A stretch of DNA of 61,912 nucleotides from Paenibacillus marchantiophytorum (lineage in GTDB: Bacteria > Bacillota > Bacilli > Paenibacillales > NBRC-103111), in the NCBI RefSeq assembly GCF_014640555.1, contig NZ_BMHE01000047.1:1-61912 (forward strand). Reading direction: 5' to 3'. Shown one piece after another: positions 34,312-43,200 of this stretch (the stretch's first letter is position 1; each line of letters begins with the position of its first letter). Both the position numbers and the translations under genes were made by a program. The notes beneath the pieces were generated by a model. That model ran no database searches and was not told the DNA's origin. It saw only the letters and a program-made list of their open reading frames with translations.

Positions 34312-35970
34312 TTATATCGAATAATCCATATCTTTGTTGTTAATTAAATACTTCACAACTCGTTTAACAATATCATTCGCATCCTCTTCAACAGAGGACT
34401 TTCTTGCATCCGCTCCGATTTCGATAAACGCTTCACCAATAAGCTCCCGCGCTCCCGCGTACGCAGCATCCGCCACTACCAACGCAACAAGCCCGGCGTC
34501 GTTCATCAATTTCGCCACTTCCGCCAAGCGTTGAGGCGATTCTCCTGCGCCGTTCTCGAGCAGCATCGTATGGTAGCCTCTCGCAACCAAGCGTTTCTCG
34601 ACTTCCTTCGCAAGCGTTGCAGTCGCCGAAGCTGAGCCGCCAAACCAGATGGTTAGCGGATTTTGACCTTTCTGCTCGGCACGAACATCTCTCGTGACTT
34701 CTGCAAGCGACTGCGTCCCTTTGTCGGAACTTTGCAGTGCCGCATCGATAACGCCGCAAGCGGAAGTCATATTCGTAACGCGATCGATCAGAATAAAGCC
34801 GCCGATGCTTTTATTTTGTTCAAATGAATCAAACACGATATCATCCGAAACCGAAAATTCGCATTTCGCCAACTCATTTTTAACCAACTGATCGGTTGGA
34901 ACCGTATTGCCGGTATTAATATCGATTTTATGCTTAATGGCTGTTACCGTACCCGGCAGCACTTTCGTGCCCACTTTGACCAAATAGTTTTTGCCCGGCG
35001 TCAGCACGGAATCATCCATCCAAAGAATCGTTGCGCTAAAGCTATCCGCCTCTTGGATTTTACTATCCTTCGTGAACACACAGCCGCGTGAAACATCGAC
35101 TTCCCGATCCAATTGGATGGTAACCGGTTGTCCGGCATAAGCATACTCCCGATCTTGGTCGGTCACCAGGATGCGTTTCACTTTCGCCGTCTCGCGACTA
35201 GGCAGCGTCGTCAGCTCATCGCCAACCGCGATACGCCCAGCCTCGATCTGGCCTTGAAAGCCGCGGAACGTATGGTCCGGCCGGCATACCCGCTGAACAG
35301 GCATCATAAATTCTTTCGCATTGTCGTTCTGGTGCACATCGACATCTTCCAAATACGGCAGCAAAGCCTTGCCCTTGTACCAAGGAGAATTCGGCGAATT
35401 CTTCGTGATGTTATCCCCTTCCGTAGCCGAAACCGGGATGACCTGAATGCTTTCAAAGCGGAACTCCGCCGTCAACTTCGCGAATTCTTGCCCAATCGCA
35501 TCAAACTTGTTCGGATCAAAACCGACCAAATCCATTTTATTCACAGCCAGAACTAGATGTTTAATCCCCATAAGCGCGCAAATCCGAGTGTGACGCTTGG
35601 TTTGCGTAATAATGCCTTTCGTTGCGTCCACAAGAATGATCGCCAGATCCGCAAAAGATGCGCCCACAGCCATGTTACGTGTATATTCTTCATGCCCCGG
35701 TGTATCCGCTACAATGAAAGAACGGTGATCCGTCGTAAAATACCGATAAGCCACATCAATCGTAATACCTTGCTCACGCTCGGCTAGCAGCCCGTCAAGC
35801 AGTAAGGAATAGTCAATTTTGCCGCCGCGGCTCCCAAGTCTGCTATCCAGTTCTAATGCTTTCTCTTGGTCGGCGAACAAAAGCTTGGCCTCATAAAGCA
35901 TATGTCCGATTAAGGTGGATTTTCCGTCGTCTACACTTCCGCAAGTAATAAATTTAAGCAGACTTTTCAT
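34312..35970 (-). CDS. cysN: Sulfate adenylyltransferase subunit CysN with degenerate APS-kinase domain
   Basis: This 552-residue GTPase subunit of ATP sulfurylase activates sulfate to APS together with CysD. G motifs are intact: GSVDDGKST, DTPGHEEY, NKMDL. Residues 1-400 are the EF-Tu-like part. Residues about 420-552 align with the APS-kinase fold of CysNC proteins, but the P-loop (usually GLSGSGKST) reads GGSASATAT and the LLDGDNVR motif is LLENGAGES. This domain should not be able to phosphorylate APS. The start at 35970 lies one base after the cysD stop; the GGGAGGG ribosome site is within cysD. No separate cysC gene is in the window. Confidence 0.9.
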   Translation of the reverse strand: MKSLLKFITCGSVDDGKSTLIGHMLYEAKLLFADQEKALELDSRLGSRGGKIDYSLLLDGLLAEREQGITIDVAYRYFTTDHRSFIVADTPGHEEYTRNMAVGASFADLAIILVDATKGIITQTKRHTRICALMGIKHLVLAVNKMDLVGFDPNKFDAIGQEFAKLTAEFRFESIQVIPVSATEGDNITKNSPNSPWYKGKALLPYLEDVDVHQNDNAKEFMMPVQRVCRPDHTFRGFQGQIEAGRIAVGDELTTLPSRETAKVKRILVTDQDREYAYAGQPVTIQLDREVDVSRGCVFTKDSKIQEADSFSATILWMDDSVLTPGKNYLVKVGTKVLPGTVTAIKHKIDINTGNTVPTDQLVKNELAKCEFSVSDDIVFDSFEQNKSIGGFILIDRVTNMTSACGVIDAALQSSDKGTQSLAEVTRDVRAEQKGQNPLTIWFGGSASATATLAKEVEKRLVARGYHTMLLENGAGESPQRLAEVAKLMNDAGLVALVVADAAYAGARELIGEAFIEIGADARKSSVEEDANDIVKRVVKYLINNKDMDYSI

Positions 35971-35971
35971 C

Positions 35972-36895
35972 TTAGAAATAACCCTCCCGTTTACGTCTTT
36001 CCATACTTCCCGCCGCTTCTTGGTCAATTACCCGAGTGGTCCGTTCGGATGAAACCGCACCAAGTGTTTCTTCAATAATGGCATCTATCGTGTCCGCTTC
36101 CGACTCGGCTCCGCCAGTAAGAGGATAGCAGCCTAATGTGCGAAACCGCATCTTCTTCATTTCAACTTGTTCATGAGGTTCGAGCTTCATGCGATCATCA
36201 TCTACCAAGATGAGATGTCCTTCGCGTTCGATGACAGGTCTTTCTTGGGCAAAATAGAGCGGCACAATATCAATATTTTCTCGGCGAATGTATTGCCAGA
36301 TATCTTTCTCTGTCCAGTTGGAGATTGGGAAAACGCGGATGCTCTCGCCTTTATTAATTCTTGTGTTGAAAAGCTTCCACATTTCCGGCCGTTGGTTTTT
36401 CGGATCCCAGGCATGATTCTTGTTCCGGAACGAGAAAATCCGCTCCTTCGCCCGCGACTTCTCCTCGTCACGTCTTCCGCCGCCGAACGCAGCCGTAAAT
36501 CCGTATTTGTCCAATCCCTCTTTTAAGGCTTGGGTTTTCATAATATCCGTATACGCGGAACCATGATCAAAAGGGTTAATGCCTTGTTCAATCCCTTCTT
36601 GATTGGAGTGAACGAGCATTTTGATTCCGAATTCTTTGGCTTTGCGGTCGCGGAATTCAATCATTTCTTTGAACTTCCACGTTGTATCAATATGCATGAA
36701 AGGAAACGGCGGCTTCTCCGGATAGAAAGCCTTCAGCGCCAAATGCAGCATCACGGAACTATCCTTCCCGATCGAATACAGCATCACGGGATTCTCACAT
36801 TCCGCCGCTACTTCTCTGATAATATAAATCGCTTCAGCCTCGAGTTGATCCAGATGCGTCATTTCATCTATAGAATCAAGCATCATTTTTTCCAT
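35972..36895 (-). CDS. cysD: Sulfate adenylyltransferase subunit CysD
   Basis: This 307-residue protein matches CysD in length. It has the PP-loop motif MLYSIGKDSSVMLHLALKAF, plus HIDTTWKFKEMI, the AFGGGRRDEEKSRAKER signature and the SNWTEKDIWQYI segment. It catalyses the adenylyl-transfer half of ATP + sulfate to APS, powered by CysN GTP hydrolysis. ATG 36895 follows AAAGGAGG. It forms a two-gene operon with cysN. No S-box or T-box riboswitch is evident in the short leader. Confidence 0.95.
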   Translation of the reverse strand: MEKMMLDSIDEMTHLDQLEAEAIYIIREVAAECENPVMLYSIGKDSSVMLHLALKAFYPEKPPFPFMHIDTTWKFKEMIEFRDRKAKEFGIKMLVHSNQEGIEQGINPFDHGSAYTDIMKTQALKEGLDKYGFTAAFGGGRRDEEKSRAKERIFSFRNKNHAWDPKNQRPEMWKLFNTRINKGESIRVFPISNWTEKDIWQYIRRENIDIVPLYFAQERPVIEREGHLILVDDDRMKLEPHEQVEMKKMRFRTLGCYPLTGGAESEADTIDAIIEETLGAVSSERTTRVIDQEAAGSMERRKREGYF

Positions 36896-37357
36896 GGAAA
36901 GGTGCCTCCTTTAATTCTCACTAAATCTATCGGTATTTTCTTATATACTATCAGATTCTAGCTTTTATGCAAAGTGGAAGAAAGTGAAAATTTCTATAAT
37001 TCTATTATTTTTCTCGAAAATTGGCGTACTTTTTCTGAGAGAGTTACTTTACTGGTGTAATAGTCACTGTATGGCATTAAAATCCACTTCGTCACACCTG
37101 GATGGAACGGGGCCAGACAAGCGTGGGAAATCGGGTCCCTGTTCATTTTATCCATGAGATCATGAAATATTCTACTCATAATGAATTAAAGTTTCTGCGT
37201 CTAAAATAAACAACCCTGTCTTACAGACAGGGCCTACTCAGGGCTATCTTTGCGGTGAAGCTTATAGCCTTCCCCTGCGCTTATTGAGTGATCATATTCT
37301 TAATGTTATTATTTAGTCATTGATCTATTCTCATCTTTGTCTAAAGGAGAAAACACA
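36896..37357. other. Intergenic region upstream of cysD
   Basis: The region contains a hairpin at 37214-37232 (CCCTGTC-TTACA-GACAGGG) with a T-rich tail on the minus strand, which may end read-through toward cysD. A 61-codon minus-strand frame at 36994-37179 has no ribosome site or family match and is not called. No mobile element or RNA gene is seen. Confidence 0.5.
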
Positions 37358-37696
37358 ATGAAGAATACGATTAGCAATTATTTAAATCTCATCGCTACAG
37401 TAAATGCAATTATACTGACGATTTTTTTTTTGTTTTTCAATCCCTACAAACAAGAAGACATAAATTTAGGACATGTTATTTCACTTACTTGCTTGCTCAT
37501 CTTGCCTTCGATTGTGAGTCTTTTGTTCTCTCTTATGAATAAGAAACTGATAGCCATTATTGCTGCAATTATTACATTGCCATTGTGCTTATATTTTGGG
37601 GTTGCTAAGATTCCAAGTGTATTCAACCTTTACTTATTAACACCAATTCTTTATTTACTTGGAACGAAATTTAGATTCTTTAGTGAGAAAATTTGA
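37358..37696 (+). CDS. Small integral membrane protein, 112 aa
   Basis: ATG at 37358 is 8 bases after AAAGGAG. Four hydrophobic segments (about residues 7-27, 38-58, 64-84, 90-106) cover most of the protein, with short polar loops containing NPYKQEDI and NKK. It is a typical Bacillota small multi-pass protein with no recognised domain. It is monocistronic with its own terminator. The sequence is AT-rich compared with cysDN. Confidence 0.6.
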   Translation: MKNTISNYLNLIATVNAIILTIFFLFFNPYKQEDINLGHVISLTCLLILPSIVSLLFSLMNKKLIAIIAAIITLPLCLYFGVAKIPSVFNLYLLTPILYLLGTKFRFFSEKI

Positions 37697-37704
37697 TAAG
37701 TAGT

Positions 37705-37747
37705 AAAAAGGAGACTGCATCCATATGCAAATCTCCTTTTTTCTTTT
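37705..37747 (+). terminator. Terminator of the small membrane protein gene
   Basis: AAAAAGGAGA-CTGCAT...ATGCAAA-TCTCCTTTTTTC forms a two-part stem followed by T-rich sequence, 9 bases after the stop. Confidence 0.75.
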
Positions 37748-37829
37748 GAGAGGCTGTGAAGACTCTGTTAATCTCCTACATTGTTATTTAGGTTTGTAGT
37801 GATTGAATCGCTGCGCTATCTTACAACAA

Positions 37830-38000
37830 CTATTTTGATTGCTTTAATGAATTTTTAGCCTTGCATAGGGGGCATCTATCGTTATTATGCTTATAAGTGT
37901 ATACTGCGCCATGCTGAAAGGCCTCTACTATCGCCATGAACATTACGTCATGCTCTTAAGTTTTATATTCACATTTATTGCAGTAGACATATGCTTTCAG
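37830..38000 (-). pseudogene. Small zinc-ribbon protein, interrupted by an in-frame stop
   Basis: A 57-codon minus-strand frame encodes KAYVYCNKCEYKT, then TAA (37956-37958), then EHDVMFMAIVEAFQHG and DRCPLCKAKN. The two CxxC pairs would bind one zinc ion. A GGGAGG motif precedes the frame, but the first codon reads CTG where a start is expected. Both changes suggest recent inactivation by point mutations. The intact protein would be about 56 residues, like small zinc-ribbon proteins of unknown function. Confidence 0.55.
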
Positions 38001-38065
38001 ATTAGTTTCCTCCCATACACGAAGGAGAGTCAAGACACTCCCATATGTTTTATCTGCTCATGGCC

Positions 38066-38710
38066 TCACTTTACATTCTCAAACCTCGTTAAAATCCCGT
38101 CCGAACGATTCAAATGAAAATAGGTGATAAAGTTATCTAGCGACGTATCGCCGCTTTTCAGTTTCTTAAGCATTTTCCGGCTTCGATTCAAAATATAATC
38201 TTTATGATCAATGGAAAAAACAAATCCCAAGCCAGATGTCATGCTAAATCCCTCAAGATCGAGCACTCGTGTGTAGATCAGGGGACTGCTTATTGTGTTA
38301 TTGCTTAAACTAATATCAATGATTTTAATAGGCTCGTTTAAGTCACTCATAATGTCATTTAGCATAAGCACCCCTTCCGTCTTATCGACGTGTATGACCT
38401 CGTATAAGGATGCCTTTGATTGCAGCATTGCCGCTAGCATTTCGTTCTCGACCTGGTTCTCTGAGGAGTAGTTCTCTGCGAACAGCGATAATATACTCTT
38501 TCCAGCACGGAATTTTTCATAAATATTAAAGTCATATAGAGCATCATACTCCGTCTCATGTTCCATAACCACCTGATCCCGGTTATTAAGGATACCCAGA
38601 GTATGAGCAGCTTGCTTGAAACCAACTTCATCAACGTAATCATCCAAAATTTTTGTATGCAGTTCTACTTGTGTTTGTCTATATTTCTTGTACCTCTCAA
38701 TGTTGTTCAA
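38066..38710 (-). CDS. Hypothetical protein, 214 aa
   Basis: A TTG start at 38710 is 7 bases after GGAGG. The protein is soluble, acidic, with an N-terminal helical part (MNNIERYKKYRQTQVELHTKILDDYVDEVGF-like start) and a C-terminal alpha/beta part (VIHVDKTEGVLMLNDIM, IKIIDISLSN, GLGFVFSIDHKDYI). No membrane segment, signal or known motif is seen. It is monocistronic. Related proteins are likely in Bacillota, but I do not recognise a family. Confidence 0.6.
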   Translation of the reverse strand: MNNIERYKKYRQTQVELHTKILDDYVDEVGFKQAAHTLGILNNRDQVVMEHETEYDALYDFNIYEKFRAGKSILSLFAENYSSENQVENEMLAAMLQSKASLYEVIHVDKTEGVLMLNDIMSDLNEPIKIIDISLSNNTISSPLIYTRVLDLEGFSMTSGLGFVFSIDHKDYILNRSRKMLKKLKSGDTSLDNFITYFHLNRSDGILTRFENVK

Positions 38711-38860
38711 TGTTATGCCTCCATTCTGAATTCAGTCCCATTTAGTAATCGCGGTGCTAGATACCTTAACATAATTCTTCTTTTAACACTATGAAAAACC
38801 CTTCTTTGTGAGCTACGCAAAATATCTGTTCTATTAAATAAATTTGACGAAATCGGTGAA

Positions 38861-38890
38861 AAAGAAAAAACCTCCCATCTTGAGAGGTTG
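38861..38890 (-). terminator. Terminator of small-helical-protein gene (copy 2)
   Basis: Minus strand AACCTC-TCAAGATGG-GAGGTT followed by TTTTTTCTTTTTC. Similar to the terminator of copy 1 at 32492-32517. Confidence 0.8.
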
Positions 38891-38901
38891 AGTAGATCCT
38901 G

Positions 38902-39159
38902 TTAATCCATTAGTCCTTTAAGCTTATTATCCAAAATCCCCTTCTCCAGCCTCAAATGAAGCAATTCCGTATCCAAATCCTGACCTATTGTATGAACCGA
39001 AGTAATAATGTCCTCTGCTGTAAGCAAGTGAATAGAATCTGCCTTCTCGGAGATGTAGGTTAGGATAATGTCTATTAGCTCTTTGCACACACTGATTCTA
39101 TGAATGAGTATTTGTTCCTCTTTAATGGCTTCATTGTATTTGGCAAGGATATCGTTCAT
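38902..39159 (-). CDS. Small helical protein, copy 2
   Basis: ATG 39159 follows GGAGGTG with 6-8 bases spacing. The 85-residue protein is alpha-helical with a coiled-coil C-terminus and is clearly related to the gene at 32535-32804 (both contain LTAEDI[IV]TS[VI]HT and ELLH[LV]RLEK). It also lies divergent to an XRE regulator and ends with a similar terminator, so the whole module appears duplicated. Function is unknown; the absence of a toxic signature argues against a classic toxin. Confidence 0.7.
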   Translation of the reverse strand: MNDILAKYNEAIKEEQILIHRISVCKELIDIILTYISEKADSIHLLTAEDIITSVHTIGQDLDTELLHLRLEKGILDNKLKGLMD

Positions 39160-39333
39160 GTGGCTCACCTCCGATGATAGGCATGTTTATCCAACTTCTT
39201 TTCTGTTAATGCTGAGTTTAATAGCTCACAATAGCTATCGCGCAGGCTCCTACGAAAATGCGGAAATGATCTCCTTTCTGTATCATCCTTTTTAAATCCA
39301 ATAAATTGGTACCTCGCCACTAATATTTAAACT

Positions 39334-39365
39334 TATAAGTGTAATTATTAATAATATACACTATT
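39334..39365 (+). promoter_or_regulatory. Inverted repeat upstream of second XRE gene
   Basis: TAAGTGTA-ATTATTAATAAT-ATACACTATTA is an inverted repeat (AGTGTA/TACACT) 55 bases before the XRE start. It has an operator-like layout, unlike the direct repeats of module 1. Confidence 0.5.
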
Positions 39366-39419
39366 AAAGGTCTGTTTGCTACATTATTTAAAACCTACTC
39401 TATTACTGAGGTGGTTATT

Positions 39420-39767
39420 ATGGGTAACTTACGTAAATTAGTTGGCGAACGGATCAGAATGGTTCGCAAACAAAGAGGATTTTCACAAGAAAAGCTCGGA
39501 GAACTGGCTCAATTGAAGAATTCATATATTGGGGATGTCGAGAGAGGCGCTCGGAACATCTCACTTGACTCACTGGATAAAATTATTGCCGCTCTCGATA
39601 CGGATCTTGGAGCTTTCTTCAATTTTAATGAAATTGATGTTACATCCAATGATTTTGATAAAACGGCAGTGTTAGAGGTACATAAACAATTCCTTGAAGA
39701 TAGAAGCGTTGATGAAATTAAATTGATACATAAAATATCTAGGGATATTCTGCTTACGAAAAAATGA
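39420..39767 (+). CDS. XRE-family regulator, 115 aa
   Basis: The start at ATG 39420 follows GAGGTGG. Residues 5-65 are a Cro/C1-type helix-turn-helix: VGERIRMVRKQRGFSQEKLG, then LKNSYIGDVERGARNISLDSL. A 50-residue helical tail follows. It is more SinR-like than the XRE of the first module. It is divergent from the second small helical protein gene and likely binds the inverted repeat between them. A terminator follows the gene closely. Confidence 0.85.
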   Translation: MGNLRKLVGERIRMVRKQRGFSQEKLGELAQLKNSYIGDVERGARNISLDSLDKIIAALDTDLGAFFNFNEIDVTSNDFDKTAVLEVHKQFLEDRSVDEIKLIHKISRDILLTKK

Positions 39768-39771
39768 AATC

Positions 39772-39814
39772 AAAAGAGCGACATCGAATTGGTTTTCGAG
39801 GTCGCTCTTTTATT
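39772..39814 (+). terminator. Terminator of the second XRE gene
   Basis: AAAGAGCGACATCGAA-TTGGT-TTTCGAGGTCGCTCTTT, a long stem with one mismatch, followed by TATTAG. Four bases after the XRE stop. Confidence 0.85.
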
Positions 39815-39829
39815 AGTTTATCCTGTTAT

Positions 39830-39857
39830 TTGAACCTCATTAAATTAAAGCTATAAT
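39830..39857 (+). promoter_or_regulatory. Promoter of the Nudix gene
   Basis: TTGAAC (39830-39835), 16-base spacer, TATAAT (39852-39857), 37 bases before the Nudix start. Confidence 0.65.
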
Positions 39858-39894
39858 ATAAGTACATCTAAATTAGAGTAGGAGATTACAAAAC

Positions 39895-40278
39895 ATGAAA
39901 AAAGTCGATGTTGTCGGCGCGGTTATTTATAATGAAAAGAACGAAGTGCTATGTGCACTCCGCTCTCAACAAATGTCATTGCCTGGTTATTGGGAGTTCC
40001 CTGGAGGGAAAATCGAAGACAATGAAACCCCTCAAGAAAGCCTAGCTCGTGAAATTAAAGAAGAATTAAACTGTATAATTGAGGTAGGCGAACTTGTTGT
40101 GGATGCTACTCACGAGTATCCCAACGTTATTGTAAGATTAATTACTTATAAAGCTAAAATTATCGATGGCGATGCAGTTGCCAGTGAGCACGAGAAATTA
40201 CTTTGGTTGCCTTTAAATAAACTTAAAGAGCTGGATTGGGCACCTGCCGACCTACCCACCCTCGCAGTCATTTGCTAA
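39895..40278 (+). CDS. MutT-like Nudix hydrolase
   Basis: This 127-residue protein has the Nudix box GGKIEDNETPQESLAREIKE completed by EL, at about residues 41-62. With N-terminal VVGAVIYNEKNEVLCALRS and W-E-F-P-G-G it fits the MutT/8-oxo-dGTP or (d)NTP pyrophosphatase group that cleans oxidised nucleotides. ATG 39895 follows AGGAG, and a good promoter is visible upstream. It is convergent with, and only 7 bases from, the PLD-helicase gene, a pairing suggestive of a nucleic-acid damage or defence function. The precise substrate cannot be told. Confidence 0.88.
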   Translation: MKKVDVVGAVIYNEKNEVLCALRSQQMSLPGYWEFPGGKIEDNETPQESLAREIKEELNCIIEVGELVVDATHEYPNVIVRLITYKAKIIDGDAVASEHEKLLWLPLNKLKELDWAPADLPTLAVIC

Positions 40279-40285
40279 TCAATGA

Positions 40286-43200
40286 TTAACGAATAAAATC
40301 AGTATACATAGCTTCCGGAATAGGATCATGTAATTTCCAAGTGATATTCATTGGTTTATCACCATGGCTATTCACATAATCGATTTCACCTAGGTAAGTA
40401 AAGGGTAGAACTTCGTTATGCATCTTTTCAAACTTTCTTACGAATAAGTGTATATGAATCTCCTTACTGGTGTGATGAATAAATTCCTGGCCGCGCTGAG
40501 ATTCGTGAGAAGTTGCATTCTGACTTTGCCAATGGAAGTGTTGCTGATCTACAAAATAGTCATGATACTGTAAGTGATCAGCGACCTTCTCCCCTTTATT
40601 CAAATTAATAAAGAGCAAATAATGATTCCCTACCCGGCTTACCCCCTCGCGCCAAGTACCTTCTTTCGCAGGCGATTCAAACAAGTAGATGAGATCATTT
40701 CTTGTGTAGTTTTGATACCTCACTACATTCTTCTGACTTTCAAAAAATACATCAGGTCTATAGAACCTTCTAAATTCAGCCAGGCCATATTCTAAGCGAT
40801 CTTTCATATAATTAAATAATTCATTATTTGCTTTAATCTGCTGTAATATATTTGACCCAGTGAAACTACCACTATCATAACTCCCGAAAGACCAGGTCTG
40901 TTTAGCCAGTTTGGTTGCTAGCTTGTCCATGGCTTTATCAATCTTGTTACCTTGTATTTCCTCTGAAACACGTATTCCGAATCTATAGGCTAAATCCTCT
41001 AGCACATCGCCTCTAGTAATAGTTCCCTTCTCAAAAGTTACGGAAATAACTGAGAACTCAAAGGGCCATTTGAGTGGCAACATATCTTCCAATCTTCGAA
41101 CTACTTCCAGCATTACATTATTATTCAATAGCTCAACGTCGAATGAATTAACATCCTTCATCTTCTTTTTCGTTTCAACCCACGAACCGTACTTCGCTAT
41201 AAAAAAGTGCAAACTTGGAGCTCCATCATAGTATAGGAAGTCATTTAGCTCTGGTGGATAACCCAATTCTCTCTTAAATTGATTATAGAGCTCCATAAGT
41301 AACAGATCTCTATCCATACGTATGTTCTCAATCTTCTTGAGAATTTCTTTCCGTGAAACCTCTTCTAGATCTACGAAGCAGCCATCTGGTAAGTCAGCAA
41401 ACTCAGTTTCGATAGCGATTCGCAAAGAATCCCGGTCAAATGCTTTATGATTATGTTGATCAGATAGGGCTAGCGGCACAATAAATGATTTTTGATAATT
41501 CCCAATGAAATCCAAAATGGTTACATATTCTTTCCCTGCAACTTTCCGCAATCCTCGACCAAGTTGTTGTATAAAAATAGTGGCCGATTCCGTCGGTCGC
41601 AAAAATAGAATCAAATTCACTTTAGGAATATCTACACCTTCGTTGAAAATATTTACAGTAAATATGATTTGAAGGGGATCATTATCACTTTCCAACTTAC
41701 TAATGATATCTTGCCTTTCGTCCGGAGAATCATTACCTGTCAGACAAGCTGCCTTATAGCCTCGACTTGTAAACTCATCCGTCATATAACGAGCATGTTC
41801 AATTGAAGCGCAGAAACCCAAAGCCGTCATAACATTACCATCATGTCCAAACTTGTTAATCATATTAATTACATAATCAACACGTTCATGTGTGTTCAGA
41901 GCTCGTACTAGCTCTTTTTCAGCAAATTGACCGTTACTTAGCAACTCAATCTGTGCATAATCAATCGTAGGGTCACTCAAGCCAAAATACCGAAAAGGAG
42001 TCAAGAGCCCTTCTTTAAGTGCATCCCTTAAGCGAATTTCATATACGACATTATTATCACAAATTGCTAGAACATCCCTGCCGTCCATGCGATCCGGGGT
42101 TGCCGTAAGCCCTAGTAAGAACTTAGGTTTAAAATAATCAATTACCCTTCTATAGGTAGCTGCTTCAGCATGATGAAATTCATCAACGATAATATAATCA
42201 AAATAATCAGGCGTAAATTTCTCTAACACACCATCTCTAGAAAGAGTCTGAACAGTACTGAATAAGTACGGTTTATCCCAATCTTTCTCAATTCCAGTGA
42301 GCTTACCGCATAAATTATTAGCATCATCAAATATCTTTGCAAATGTTTTTCTAGAACTCTCTAGTATTTCATCTCTATGGGCAAGAAATAATACCCTATC
42401 CGCCCCGAAATTCTTCACGTCAAAAGCAGAAAGATACGTTTTACCAGTTCCAGTCGCAGCTATGACAACGCCCTTGTTGTGACCATTTAATCTAGTCTGC
42501 TCGAGTGCATGAAGGGCTCCCTCTTGCATTTTATTCGGTAAAATCCCCTTCTTTGTTGGGCTGTTGTCGTCATTCATAACATTTACCAGATCAACATGTT
42601 GCGCGGCTAAGTATGGATTGACTAACATAATTTTTTTATTGTTGTATTCATGTTCATAAGCTGTAATCAAATCTAAACTAAGCTGGATCGCCCTCTGATC
42701 ATCCCAATACATTTGGAACGTTTTTCTGGCATTCTCATAGATCGAATAATACGTATCCCCTGGTAATTTCACATTCCACTCATGGCCTGTCTGTAAAGCA
42801 GAGTATGTTAAATTAGAAGAACCAATTATCACCGTATTTAGACTAGATTTACGCTCGAACATATATGCCTTGGTATGGAAAGATACTCGACCAGAGTCAA
42901 ATACTTTTGTCTCCACATTTGGCATCTCTAATAAGCGGCGAAGCGCTTTAGGCTCTGTAATCTTGAGATAAGTTGATGTTAATATCTTAACTTTCTTGGT
43001 TGGATCTTCTCTTCTTAGATCATCTAGGGCTCTAATTAGCAGTTGTAGTCCTGACCACCGCACAAAACTAACCATAAAAAACGCATTATCCGCGGTTAAC
43101 AACTCATATTTAAGGGCCTTAAATAAATGTATAGGGTCCGCAGTTGAATTCGTTAGCAGAAGCGGATGCGATAGGAATAATTCAGGATACATCGGCAATG

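Noticed and set aside
34433..34759. 108-codon Arg-rich minus-strand frame inside cysN
   Set aside because: Alternative frame of the GC-richer cysN end with highly skewed composition; no independent support.
36994..37179. 61-codon minus-strand frame upstream of cysD
   Set aside because: No ribosome site, no family resemblance and no partner gene; kept only as a note in the intergenic entry.
38066..38710. A possible toxin partner for the XRE modules
   Set aside because: It is monocistronic, about 750 bases from the nearest XRE gene and shows no toxin signature.
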